Source of the DNA: Paulownia fortunei
Taxonomy: Eukaryota; Streptophyta; Magnoliopsida; Lamiales; Paulowniaceae
Reading direction: 5' to 3'
DNA length: 64,000 bases
NCBI GenBank assembly: GCA_019321725.1
Contig: CM033109.1
Location: forward strand, 19,499,993 to 19,563,992
Shown here in pieces: positions 39,087-50,172 of this stretch. How positions within the stretch are numbered: the first letter of the stretch is position 1; each line of letters starts with the position of its first letter. Under the pieces are notes generated by a model, which worked only from the letters and a program-made list of their open reading frames with translations, did no database searches and was not told where the DNA came from. The position numbers and the translations under genes were made by a program.

Positions 39087-39775
39087 TTTTTAATTAATCA
39101 AGTTAATCAACTTACCAGATTCGTTATGTTCTAATTAATATTTGAACAAAGATTAGAACACGGAACGAAATGCACAACAAAAATTTATAATTGACACTAG
39201 CAATTTTAACGAAGTTCGGATATCAAATATCCTACTTCTCGAGGCCACGCCTAGAAGAAAATAATCCACTATCAGTAAAGGAATTACACTATACAATAAT
39301 TGGACTTATAAAATAAAACTAAAGACTTACTCTTTGTTTTGATGCCATTCTTATATTGCTCAACTAGTGGACTTATTTGTGAGATCTCTTTGACTTGAAT
39401 CTGCCTCATTGAACTTTCTTCAACATTGACCGCCATCAAACAGCAAAGCGCTCTTTCCCGATAACTCACCTCCTTATCCCAAAGAATGTTTAATGCGATG
39501 TTCCACTATAATTTGGAATAAACTTGAACCTCTAATACTTACTTGAAACTCACTTTAATCACAAATCGTATTCCCATAAACTCATCAAGCCTATCTTTAA
39601 TTGATCATTTCCAAAAAAATTCACCCCTGGAAGGAAACCAATATACAAGTGCTAAATTTGCATTAAAACTCTTGATAATAATGGAAAACATATCTTACAT
39701 TAATTAGAAGACTTAATAAAACAAAACTACGATTTTGGACAAATAATGCCAACCACACAAGTCACAGACTTAACA
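39087..39775 (-). repeat. 5' LTR (right) of the Sirevirus-like element, internally deleted
   Basis: Aligns with both ends of 31302-32391 and lacks about 380 bp from the middle. It ends at 39775 (cttaaca), followed by GTTAC. Confidence 0.75.
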
Positions 39776-40917
39776 GTTACTTTCACAATTGATTACACGC
39801 CAATGCTTATGCATAATCCTTCCTAAAAAGTGTGGACGTTTTGGACTATGCTGTAAGCTTTTCCTTGTTCACTGATCAGAGTTGGAAGATGCAGGCCTCC
39901 AATTTAGGGCCAATGATTTGATATCACCAACAAGATTTATAGGCCCCCTCATATTAATATCAGAACTGTATATATACTAATAAACCAGGTTTCGAAGAAT
40001 ATTATTTAAGTTTAATGGAAGATGGGCATTTTTACTATTCTATTTTCAATAAAAGGACATGTAAAGAGTGGTGGTGAGCAAAGGATGATAAATTGTTTAG
40101 CAAGAAACTTGTCGATAGTGGTGGCGATGATCCGTGGCAGAAACAAGTTGGCGACGTCGATTTTTCCTTTAAATAATGAAATATGAGAAGGAAAATTCGA
40201 TGGTTTTCCCTCTCGAGTAGACAAAATGATCCCAGTATTATATTTTGACATTTTGTCAGTGAGGAAATCTAGTAACATAAGAAATATCGTTCCATCCCAA
40301 GTATTCTCAGTTTTTGCCTTGTCTTTTCTTCTGTCCTTGGGCTGAAGACAGAGAAATTATAATAGTTATCTAGTCCCATAAGCATTTCTTTAATCCAACT
40401 TATCCCCAGTTTAGAACGTTATCTATTAGTACAAGGAATCAGATCCAATAGGAATTCAAGATTTAGTATTATATAAACATAGTGCACATACAAGAATCTT
40501 TCAAATCAACTTATTTAATCACAGATTGATGGTGCATTACTTTCAGCATAGGCGTTGATCTTTTCAAACCAACTTTGGGGGACCGATAATGATGTTAATA
40601 ATGCCTTGAAAATGGGCTCACAGGATAAGATAATGTCAAAGTATTTGGAGATCATGTACCTGCAACAGCAAGCTTCATGACTTCTCCCTTACATTGTCTC
40701 TAGTCATCCAAGAAGTTGAAAGCTACACATCAAATTTAATATGTCATTGCTGGCGTGTCCGACGTAGATATACCAATTTTATACCATTTTAGAAGCATCT
40801 GTTCTGGTGAAGCATTCATTTGTTTTTTCAAGCCATCCTCTTGTCAACTGAGAAAAAATATTTTAAAAATGATAAACGAACTATCGATACACACGTATCC
40901 TTTCTTGTCCTCAGCAT

Positions 40918-40925
40918 TATAAATA
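40918..40925 (+). promoter_or_regulatory. TATA box of metallothionein copy A
   Basis: TATAAATA inside ctcagcattataaatagg, 107 bases before the ATG. The same string at the same distance precedes copy B, and it is mutated in copy C. Confidence 0.8.
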
Positions 40926-41024
40926 GGAGCCAGCAACTCTGTATATCCATAACAAGAACTTTTGGTGAAACTCCAAATCAATTACAAATCTTTCTTTCTA
41001 TTCTCTTTCTCGAGCTTCAAGAAA

Positions 41025-41779
41025 ATGTCATCTGGCTGTTCATGTGGTTCAGGCTGCAAGTGTGGCGACAACTGCAGGTAAATTCAACATCCCTCCACCC
41101 CCCCACCCCCACCCAACACACACACACACACATACACACCCCAGAAAATAAAGAGGAGAATGGCCTTATTTTCATGGAAATTTGATGTGTTGACATAGTT
41201 ATCTTTTTGCTTATTTCATGAATTATCATGAACTTGTTTTTCGGCAGCCATTTAATTGAATATACCAATCATAATTTACTGGCTCCCATAATTTTTCTCC
41301 TCATCTGAGTGTTACTTCACCATACTCCCTGAATGGTCAATCCAACTGATGTATTATTTATTAACATTCTCCAAGAACAGAATTTTAAAGATTTAATACA
41401 TGATCAGTAATTTTGTGCATTACTAATCCTGAAAGATTAAAATTGTAACTCTGAGTCCTTACTGATCGTTGGATCTTTTGGCAGCTGTTCGATGTATCCC
41501 GATGTGGAGAGGAGCACAACTGTTACCATCATTGAAGGGGTTGCACCAGTGAAGATGTATGAGCAATATATGATGAAAATATTTTCGTGTTTACTCTGAA
41601 TAAAAGCTTAAGATCTTAAATCTTTATCTATTTTTCCAGTTTTCTGAGATGAAGGAAATGAACAATTTATATATATCATCTTTAGGTATGCTGAAGGATC
41701 TGAGAAAAGCTTTGGTGCTGAAGGAGGGCACGGCTGCAAGTGCGGATCCAACTGCACCTGCGATCCTTGCAACTGTTGA
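41025..41779 (+). CDS. Type 1 metallothionein, copy A (three exons)
   Basis: Small cytosolic protein that binds Cu, Zn and other thiophilic metals through cysteine thiolates and buffers metals and oxidative stress. Exons are 41025-41077, 41485-41556 and 41686-41779, with GT/AG borders at both introns, giving 72 residues. The N-terminal domain has six Cys in three CXC motifs (residues 5/7, 11/13, 17/19). A Cys-free spacer of about 39 residues contains MYPDVE and [10 protein letters not shown]. The C-terminal domain has six Cys in [14 protein letters not shown]. This 6+6 CXC pattern is the plant type 1 signature. The start is fixed by the conserved ATG, the TATA box and gaaaatgtc context. No defect is seen. 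It is the left member of a tandem array. Confidence 0.93.
41091..41145. repeat. C-rich and (CA)n microsatellite in intron 1 of copy A
   Basis: A run of C-rich sequence followed by (CA)n and cacaccccag. Copy B has only a short ccccacc at the site and copy C a different C-rich run, so the site mutates quickly. Confidence 0.85.
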
Positions 41780-42159
41780 AGACATAATGATTTAGGCCCC
41801 GGAGAATAGTAACCGTGTTTTAAGACACAAATATTATGCAAGTGTGTGATGAAAATATAGTACAATAAGACAGCCATTACTTGCAAATTCATTTGCTGAA
41901 TTTGTCTGGTGCAGGGCTAATATCTGTTTGTGTGTTTAAAAATTCTGCTTATCGTGTCTACGGTTATGGTTACCGGGCCTTGATGTATGTGTAAAGGAGG
42001 TTTGGAGTGTATGGAACAATTGATATTAGTATAGCTCCTTCATCAGTTATTGTTCTTTAATCCTTTATCCCAATATTTTTTCCTTCCTACTGCTGCAATT
42101 TTCTGTCTGATTCATTGAAATCATGTTACATCTGCCTTCCAAGGAGGGTGATTGAATAT

Positions 42160-42700
42160 TGTCATGATGGATAATTGCTAGAGCAAATTTCCATATCCGG
42201 AAGAACATTTATGTGTTCTGATAGCACACCAGGTGATCTCAAACTAACTAAAATCTTGTAAACAGTGGCTAAAAGAGTTCTTATCAGTTGTTGACATGGA
42301 CTTGGTTTTTCATTTATGTCACTGATAACTATCAAGCTCACATGCAAACCTTGAAAAGCTCCAAAAAAATTTCGTTTCACAAGGTATCCAAGGGTCAATT
42401 AGTATCGCAGTTACAGAATTTTCTGGAGTTCCTCATAAAGTCCAAGTAATTAATCATGTTCTCAGAAATTAAGGTGATACTGATGAGAGTTTTCACATTG
42501 TTGAGCTCCGTGAAGTAGCAGGACAAGTCCTCCGGAAAAAGCATCATGAAGATCACTGTTGTCAATTACATGAAACACACTATTGACTTCTGCATCAACC
42601 AACAAAAGATTATCATTTAACCAATGGATGTCAATTTGACATCAGATAATGCCACAACTGATCATTTCTGCATTTCAAAGCCCTTTTTGTACCGAAAAAA
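42160..42700 (-). other. Minus-strand coding-like segment in unit A
   Basis: On the minus strand a 78-codon open frame (42162-42398) includes DINEKPSPCQQLI and VYKILVSLRSPGVLS. Units B and C have the corresponding frames at 50528-50740 and 59274-59459 with mostly conservative changes. Upstream on the same strand a second open stretch (near 42480-42600) is also similar between units. It may be exon debris from a neighbouring gene duplicated along with the metallothionein. I cannot name the family, and conservation may only reflect recent duplication. Confidence 0.3.
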
Positions 42701-43352
42701 CCCAATCATCGCAGTTTTCTTTCTGAGTTTTTTCATTCAATGTTAACACAACCGAAGCATCTTGATTACTGGTCAAATTTTTTTAGCTAGAACTCAAGAT
42801 GAGCTCAAACAGAGAGGCTCAGAGAGGCCCTGTAATTTAACCCTTTGAATTTTTAGTGAGGTTTGTTCTTGAGAGTTGGGAGGTTTTAGTTCATGTTTTT
42901 ATGCAAATGGAAGTGAGTTTGATTGATTGTTCTTCACAATATTGGTGTATCAGATTCGCTTCACTTTTCTCTAGATCGTCCTCTTGTAGTAGAAATTTCA
43001 ACTCTGTATAACTTCTCCAAATGTCTTCTAATTATTTGCTTCAAGTAAGTAGAAGCCCACATATGTAATAAAGTGGTAGCCAAAACAGCATCATGTTACT
43101 TTTACAGCTTCAGTTAACTTGTAAATGCCAATTTTGCTATGCTTCATTATGTCCTACATTGTTGATTTAAAACCATGTTATCAGAATATGGGAGGGAATC
43201 CCTTGTAAATATTTGATGAAAGCAACTCACACTTGAAAGTTTAATTTTAGTCGAGTCTCAAGACGATGTTTCTAAATGATGAATCTTGAGTTCTTATGGG
43301 GGAAGAAAGTTGCAAAAAAGGTTTGAGGAGAGGAAATGAAATTCTGTTACAA

Positions 43353-43357
43353 GAAAC
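43353..43357. repeat. Target duplication GAAAC, left of the 43-kb copia
   Basis: GAAAC precedes the 5' LTR here and follows the 3' LTR at 48464-48468. The paralogous empty site caagaaacttgttc occurs at 51703-51716. Confidence 0.9.
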
Positions 43358-43741
43358 TATTGAAGATCAATGTCATCAATTAAATTATTAGGTTATGTGT
43401 ATTGCAATTTGTGTGGACTCAAATTAATTAGGTTTTTATAATTTGTGTGGTAGAAAATTAATTAGCTTAATTAAATGTGTGGTGTGTATTTCATTTCTTC
43501 TTCTATAAATACTCAAATCCCTAGCCTTGTAAATCATCAAGAAGTGAAAGAAGAAAATAAGACTAGTAATCATATATATAAGAGTGTAATCTTGTTAGCT
43601 TTGAGTGTTTGTGAGAATTGAGAGTTTTTTTATAATATCTCAAAGTTTAATAAAATATTTGTTGTGTTTTCAATTTCAGAGTGAATTTCTTTTTCGAAAG
43701 ATAAAATTTAGAATCATATATATTCTAAATTTTTCTCAACA
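43358..43741 (+). repeat. 5' LTR of the 43-kb copia
   Basis: 384 bp, starting TATTGAAG (canonical TGTTGAAG is kept in the 3' LTR) and ending CTCAACA. It has a TATA-like tctataaatact near 43500. Confidence 0.95.
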
Positions 43742-43743
43742 TT

Positions 43744-43755
43744 TGGTATCAGAGC
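43744..43755 (+). promoter_or_regulatory. Primer-binding site (initiator Met tRNA type)
   Basis: TGGTATCAGAGC two bases after the LTR is the usual complement to the 3' end of plant initiator methionine tRNA used by copia elements. Confidence 0.9.
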
Positions 43756-43956
43756 GGTACCGTCTGGGACCGCAGGGGTGTCACATCTCTTGAAATTCTA
43801 AGTATGCTCTGTGGTTGCAGCTTTGACTGATCTTCCACATTAGAAAAGATTTCTTGAGATTGTCATTGAAGGAGTTTCTTTGAGTCATGAGGAGTTTAGT
43901 GCTCTGCAAGTTTAGTGTCAAAACTTGTTTGATAATATAGAAATTCTACCGACACG

Positions 43957-46900
43957 ATGAGAGATCTTCAAGTAGTTGGAGGAATCAAGAAACTCAACAA
44001 CCAAAATTACAACACGTGGTCTACGTGTATGTTGTCCTACTTGCAAGGACAAGATCTTTGGGAGGTCGTCGGTGGTAGTGAAGCTACACAACCGACAGCA
44101 GAAGATGCAAATGGCATCTTCCGAAAATAAAAAATTAAAGCAGGCAAAGCAATGTTTGCTTTAAAGACCATAGTTGAAGAAGAAATGTTGGAGCATATTA
44201 GGGATGCTAAAACACCAAAAGAAGCATGGGACACTTTTGTTACACTTTTTTCAAAGAAGAATGATACAAAACTACAACTTCTTGAGAATGAGCTGTTATC
44301 GATGGCGCAACGTGACATGACGATTGCCCAATACTTTCACAAGGTGAAATTAATATGCCGCGAAATTTTAGAGTTAGATTCAACAACTCCTATTGGGGAA
44401 ATCAGGATAAAAAGAATAATTATCTATGGTTTGAGACCTAAATATCGAGGGTTCGTTGTTGCTGTACAAGGATGGCCGACACAACCATCACTTGTTGAGT
44501 TTGAAAATTTACTTACAGGTCAAGAAGCTATGACCAAGCAAATGGGAGGAGTCTCGTTGAAAGGTGAAGAGGAAGCGCTCTACACCAACAAAAGCAAAGG
44601 TAGTTTTAAGCGACACACTAGTAGTGGATATAAAAAGGATTGTGACAAAGTGAAAATTTATCAAGGAAAATGAGGCTCTCATCCTGGAGGAGCTTCAAAG
44701 AATCGCGTTAATAGTAGAAAGTTTGATGGTGATTGTTACAACTGTGGGAAGCCGGGCCACATGACGAAAGATTGTTGGACCAAGAAAAATATGTTGAAAG
44801 TAATACTGCTACTTCCATTTCTAAGGAAAATAACGAAGATTGTTGGGACGCTGAAGCGTTATTCGCTACAGTAGAAAAAAGAATTAGCTCTCATAGTGAC
44901 AACATCAGAACAGATTGACTATAAGAATGACTGGATCATAGATTCAGGTTGCTCAAATTATATGACAGGTGATAAACAAAAGTTGCAAAACCTGTCTAAA
45001 TATAATGGAGATCGTGTGGTGGTGACAGCTGACAACTCAAGGTTACCAATAACTCACATTGGTAAGATAATAGTTACGCCTCGATATAATTCTAACCAGG
45101 TGCCACATCAAAATGTTTACCATATTCCAGGAATAAAGAAAAACTTGCTATCTATGGCTTAATTGACATCATCAGGTCACTATGTCTTGTTCGGTCCCCA
45201 AGATGTGAAGGTTTATCATAACCTTAAAATCTCAAAAACACCAACAATGGAGGGGCGACGATTGGAGTCAGTTTATGTAATATCAGCAAAGTCTGCATAT
45301 GTAGACAAGACAAGAAAAAATGAGACATCAGATCTATGGTACATGAGGTTGGGCCATGTTAACTATTCCAAGCTAAGTGAGATGGTGAAGAAGTCAATGC
45401 TTAAGGGCGTGCGAACAAACACGATATGTGCGGGATGCCAATATGGTAAAGCTCACCAACTACCATACAAGGAATCAAAGTTTAAAGCAAAAGAACCGTT
45501 AGAGTTAATTCACTCTGATGTGTTCGGACCTGTTAAGCAACCGTCAATTGGTGGCATGCGGTACATGGTGACATTCATTGATGACTTCTCAAGGTATGTG
45601 TGGGTTTTCTTTATGAAAGAAAAATCTGACACATTCTCAAAATTTAAAGAGTTTAGAGAGTCAGCTGAAGGAGAAATGGGAAAGAAGATTCATTGCTTGC
45701 GCACAGATAATGGGGGAGAATATAACTCAAGTGAATTTTTTCAATACCTAAAGGAATGCCGAATACGTCATCAATACACTTGTGCCAACACACCACAACA
45801 GAATAGTGTAGCAGAGAGAAAGAACCGATATTTTGCATAAATTTGTCGAAGCATGATACATGAAAAGAATGTACCTGGAAGATTTTGAGCTGAAGCAATG
45901 AGGACTGCAGCCTTTGTGATCAACAGACTTCCTCAACCGAGGTTAGAATTTGTTTCACCCTTTGAGAAACTGTGGAATATGAAACCTACAGTTAGTTATT
46001 TTCGAGTATTTGGATGTGTATGTTATGTATTTGTTCCTAATCATTTACGAAGCAAGTTTGATAAGAAAGTTGTTAGATGTATCTGTGTGGGATACGATAG
46101 CCAGAGAAAGGGATGGAAATGTTGCGATCCAACAAGTGGAAGATGCTACACTTCAGAAGATGTAGTGTTCGATGAAGCATCTTCTTGGTGGTCTTCAAAG
46201 AATGTTGTTTTGCCAGACTCCAGAGAATTTGGAGACAAAGTGCAACAAAAGATTGAGGAGCATACTGTTCAACTCCAACCAATTTCGGATGAATCAAGAG
46301 ATCCAGACAGTGATGATGTCGAACAAAGATCAACTCAGAATCCTTGGCAAACTGGTGTGTATCAACAATCAAATGAAGAAGGTGGGCCTAGTGAAATTGA
46401 GGAATCAACTGCACAATCTCAACTCAGAAGATCAACAAGAATACGAAAGTCAAATCCCAAATACGCCAATGCAACCATAGTTGAAGATGCAACTATAATA
46501 AAACCTGAGACGTTCGAAGAAGCATCACAGAGTTCTTAGTGGATAATAGCTATGAAAGAAGATATTGATGCACTTCAGCAAAATCAAGCTTGGAATCTGG
46601 TGTCGAAGCCAATAGATGTGAAACCTATATCCTGTAAGTGGGTTTACAAGATAAAGCGCCGTCCAGATGGATCAATCGAGAGGTAAAAGGCTCGATTGGT
46701 TGCTCGTGGTTTCTCTCAGCAATACGGACTAGACTATGATGAAACTTTTAGTCCTGTGGCAAAACTTACAACTGTACGAGTTCTACTCGCACTTACAGCC
46801 AACAAAGACTGGAGTTTATGGCAGATGGATGTGAAAAATTCTTTTCTTCATGGAGAGTTAGATCGAGAGATCTACATGATCCAACCAATGGGCTTTCAGA

Positions 46901-48047
46901 ACCAAGATCAACCTGAATATGTGTGTAAGTTGCGGAAAGCACTCTACGGACTGAAACAAGCACCCAGGGCATGGTATGGTAAGATTGCTGAATTTCTAAT
47001 ACAAAGTGGTTATTCATTAACACCTGTAGATTCCAGTTTGTTTGTCAAAGCCAATGGAGGAAATCTAGCTATCGTGCTAGTGTATATGGATAATTTAATC
47101 ATAACTAGTGATGATGAGGTAGAAATTTATCGGACAAAGAAGAATTTATCAATTCGTTTCCAGATGAAGGAACTTGGAGAACTCAAGCACTTTTTGGGAT
47201 TAGAGGTTGACCGTACAAAAGTAGGGTTGTTTCTTGGTCAACAAAAGTATGTAAGAGACCTACTGGAGAGATTTGGGATGCTTGATTGCAAACCTATTTC
47301 AACACCAATGGAAGTCAATGCCAAATTGTGTGCACATGAAGGCAAAGGGTTGGAGGATGAGATAATGTATCGACAACTTGTAGGTAGTCTCATTTATTTA
47401 AATTTGACTCGACCAGACATTTCATTTGCAATTGGCATTGTAAGTCGATACATGCATAATCCAAAGAAGTCCCACTTAGAAGCTGTTCGGCGAATACTGA
47501 GATATGTGAAGAGTACAATTGATTATGGTCTTTTGTACAAGAAAGGTGAAGGCTGCAAGTTAGTTGGTTACTGCGATGCTGACTATGCAGGAGATCATGA
47601 CACTAGGAGATCAACAACTTGGTATGTGATTAAGCTTGGTTCCGGAACAATTTCTTGGTGTAGCAAGAGACAACCGACGATATCATTATCAACCACTGAA
47701 GCTGAGTACCGAGCAGCAGCAATGGCAGGCCAAGAGAGTACATGATTGATACAACTGATAAATAATCTACACCGGTTAGTAGATTATCCAATTCCATTAT
47801 ACTGTGACAACCAGTCGACAATTCGTTTGGCAGAGAATCCAGTCTTTCATGCAAGAACTAAGCATGTTGAAGTGCACTACCATTTTATTAGAGAAAAGGT
47901 TCTGCAGGAAAAGATTGAGATGAGACAAATCAAAACAGATGATCAAGTTGCAGACTTATTCACAAAAGGTTTGAGCACTAGTAAGTTTGAATTGTTTCGT
48001 TGAGAGCTCGGCGTAGTGCAGAGAATGAGAGCTGACATTGAGGGAGA
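43957..48047 (+). pseudogene. Copia gag-pol pseudogene, nearly full length
   Basis: One polyprotein frame opens at ATG 43957. In order it has gag (43957-44780) with the zinc knuckle CYNCGKPGHMTKDC at about 44736; protease [10 protein letters not shown] at 44941; integrase start [14 protein letters not shown] at 45337; integrase core from HSDVFGP (45511); RT from [19 protein letters not shown] (46702); and RNase H with [10 protein letters not shown] (47570) and HARTKHVEVHYHFIR (47850). Stops stand at 44128, 44671, 45160, 45838, 45886, 46537, 46684, 47743 and 48001, with frameshifts near 44790 and 44880. Several stops fit single C-to-T or G-to-A changes (Gln, Arg or Trp codons). The RT YVDD motif is YMDN (47083-47094), losing one catalytic aspartate. 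Confidence 0.93.
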
Positions 48048-48048
48048 G
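48035..48048 (+). promoter_or_regulatory. Polypurine tract of the 43-kb copia
   Basis: The purine-rich attgagggagag directly precedes the 3' LTR start TGTTGAAG. Confidence 0.85.
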
Positions 48049-48463
48049 TGTTGAAGATCAATGTCATCAATTAAATTATTAGGTTATGTGTATTGCAATT
48101 TGTGTGGACTCAAATTAATTAGGTGTTTATAATTTGTGGACTCAAATTAATTAGGTGTTTATAATTTGTGTGGTAGAAAATTAATTAGCTTAATTAAATG
48201 TGTGGTGTGTATTTCATTTCTTCTTCTATAAATACCCAAATCCCTAGCCTTGTAAATCATAAAAAAGTGAAGAAGAAAATAAGACTAGTAGTCTTATATA
48301 TAAGAGTGTAATCTTGTTAGTTTTGAATGTTTGTGAGAATTGAGAGTTTTTTTTGTAATATATCAAAGTTTAATAAAATCTTTGTTGTGTTTTCAATTTT
48401 AGAGTGAATTTCTTCTTCGAAAGATAAAATTTAGATCATATATATTCTAAATTTTTCTCAACA
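48049..48463 (+). repeat. 3' LTR of the 43-kb copia
   Basis: 415 bp, ending CTCAACA. It is 31 bp longer than the 5' LTR because ggactcaaattaattaggtg and the following phrase to tttgt occur twice in tandem (about 48107-48168). Confidence 0.95.
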
Positions 48464-49330
48464 GAAACTTCTTCTTATAATAGGTCAAAAGTATTGGAAG
48501 TGATCTTGAGCTGAAACAAGCTGGCGACATTGATCTTTCCTTTAAAGAAAATGATAATATGAAAGGGAAATTGGATGCTTACAGAGGAGAAGATGCTTTC
48601 TTTTTGTTGCCATTTCCGAACACGAAAGAGATGAACCTATGGTGTAAACTGTTATTTCAAGAAGAATTCTTGTTCTTTCTTAAGATTCAATACATTTGTC
48701 AATGAGCAAATCTAAGTATTCTCTCACTCTTTTCACTTGATGTTTTTCTTCCATGAGGCTGAAAACAGACAAATGATAAATAATTATCTAGTACCATAAG
48801 CATTTCTTTAATCCAACTTAGTGCTAGTTGAATGTTATCAAATAGTACAAGGAATCATATCCATAACAAACTTAAGATTTAGTAATATATTAACATAGTG
48901 CAAATACAAGAATCTTTCAGATCAACTTATTTAATCACAGATTGATGGTGTATTCCTTTCAGGATAGGCCATCATTTCAAACCATATTTGGCGGGACAGA
49001 TAATAATGTTAATTATGCCTTGAAAATGGGCTCACAGAACAAGAGACTGTCAAAGTATTTGGATATCTGTACCTGCAGCAGCAAGCTTCATACCTTCTCC
49101 CTTTCATAGTTTTAAATCATCCAAGAAGTCAAAACTACACATCAAATTTAAAATCTCATGGCTGGCGTGTCCGACGTTGATATTACCAATTTTATACCAT
49201 TTTAGAAGCATCTGTTCTGGTTAAGCATTCATTTGTTTTTTCAAGCCATCTTCTTGTCAATTGGGAAAAAATATTTTAAAAATAATAAACAAACTATCGG
49301 TACACACGTATCCTTTCTTGTCCTCAGCAT

Positions 49331-49338
49331 TATAAATA
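49331..49338 (+). promoter_or_regulatory. TATA box of metallothionein copy B
   Basis: TATAAATA inside ctcagcattataaatagg, 107 bases before the ATG, as in copy A. Confidence 0.8.
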
Positions 49339-49437
49339 GGACCCAGCAACTCTGTATATCTAAAACAAGAACTTTTTGTGAAACTCCAAATCAATTAGAG
49401 ATCTTTCTTTCTACTCTCTTTCAGGAGCTTGAAGAAA

Positions 49438-50172
49438 ATGTCCTCTGGCTGTTCATGTGGCGCAGGCTGCAAGTGTGGCGACAACTGCAGGTAAAATCAA
49501 CAACCCCACCAAGAAAATAAAGAGGAGAATTGGCCTTATTTTCATGGAAATTTGATCTGTTGACGTAGTTACCTTAATTATCTTCGTAAACATTTTATTT
49601 TTTTTTTGCTTATTTCCTGAATCTATCATGAACTTGTTTTCCAGCAGCCATTTATTTGAATATACCAAATCATGATTTACTGGCTCCCATAATTTTTCAC
49701 CTTATCTGAGTGTTACTTCACCATACTCCCTGAACTGATCAATCCAATTGATGTATTAACATTCTCCAGGAGAAGAATTTTCAAGATTTTAATACATGAT
49801 CAGTAATTTTGTGCATTGTTAATCCTAAAAGATTAAAATTCTAACTCTGAGTCCTTATTGATCTTTTGATCTACTGGCAGCTGTTCGATGTATCCCGATG
49901 TGGAGAGGAGCACAACTGTTACCATCATTGAAGGGGTTGCACCGGTGAAGATGTATGAGCAATATATGATGAAAATAAATTCAAGTTTACTCTGAATAAA
50001 AACTTTTCTTAAATCTTTATCTGTTCTTCCAATTTTCTGAGATGAAGGAAATGAACAATTTATATATATCATCTTTAGGTACACTGACGTATCTGAGAAA
50101 AGCTTTGGTGCTGAAGGAGGGCACGGCTGCAAGTGCGGATCCAACTGCACCTGCGATCCTTGCAACTGTTGA
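49438..50172 (+). CDS. Type 1 metallothionein, copy B (three exons)
   Basis: Same protein family and gene structure as copy A: exons 49438-49490, 49881-49952 and 50079-50172, each the same length as in A, with GT/AG introns and 72 residues. All twelve cysteines are kept. Differences from A are Ser-to-Ala at residue 9 and, after the shared Tyr at 43, YTDVSEK in place of YAEGSEK at the start of exon 3. Since all changes fall outside Cys positions and the frame is open, it should encode a working metal-binding protein. It lies about 3.2 kb (ignoring the copia) downstream of A in the same orientation, with its own promoter copy. Confidence 0.93.

Larger units (their letters stand above)
31302..39775 (-). 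mobile_element. Rearranged Sirevirus-like copia element
   Basis: LTR copies lie at 31302-32391 and about 39087-39775. The minus strand starts TGTTAAGTC at the right end, and the left LTR is followed by a polypurine tract in minus orientation, so the element reads right to left. GTTAC flanks both sides (31297-31301 and 39776-39780) as target duplication. About 10 extra bases (tagtagaata) stand before the canonical left tip tgttatcg. Pol resembles Sireviruses (YVDDIIFGST), and an additional env-position ORF lies between RNase H and the 3' LTR, as in that genus. Gag, protease and the primer site are missing. A 1.3-kb pol segment is inverted, and a hAT transposon interrupts the extra ORF. Confidence 0.75.
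40101..43349 (+). repeat. Metallothionein tandem unit A
   Basis: A 3249-bp unit counted from the landmark caagaaac at 40101 to its next occurrence at 43350. Unit B (3242 bp without its insertion) and unit C align along the same length, including about 0.9 kb of upstream sequence, the three exons, both introns and about 1.5 kb of 3' flank. The unit is a segmental tandem duplication, not a dispersed repeat. Confidence 0.9.
43358..48463 (+). mobile_element. Ty1/copia retrotransposon between units A and B
   Basis: Complete structure: 5' LTR 43358-43741, primer-binding site, single gag-pol frame, polypurine tract, 3' LTR 48049-48463 and a 5-bp GAAAC target duplication. Total length is 5106 bp. 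By hand count the LTRs differ at about 17 sites plus one 31-bp duplication, roughly 95-96 percent identity, so it is fairly young. Nine in-frame stops, two frameshifts and a changed RT active site mean that it is not autonomous. Confidence 0.95.

Noticed and set aside
41608..41892. Minus-strand frames over metallothionein exon 3 (also 49833-50165 and 58809-59021)
   Set aside because: They are antisense shadows of the Cys-rich exon (Cys codons read as Ala/Pro/Leu on the reverse strand) and are kept open by it.
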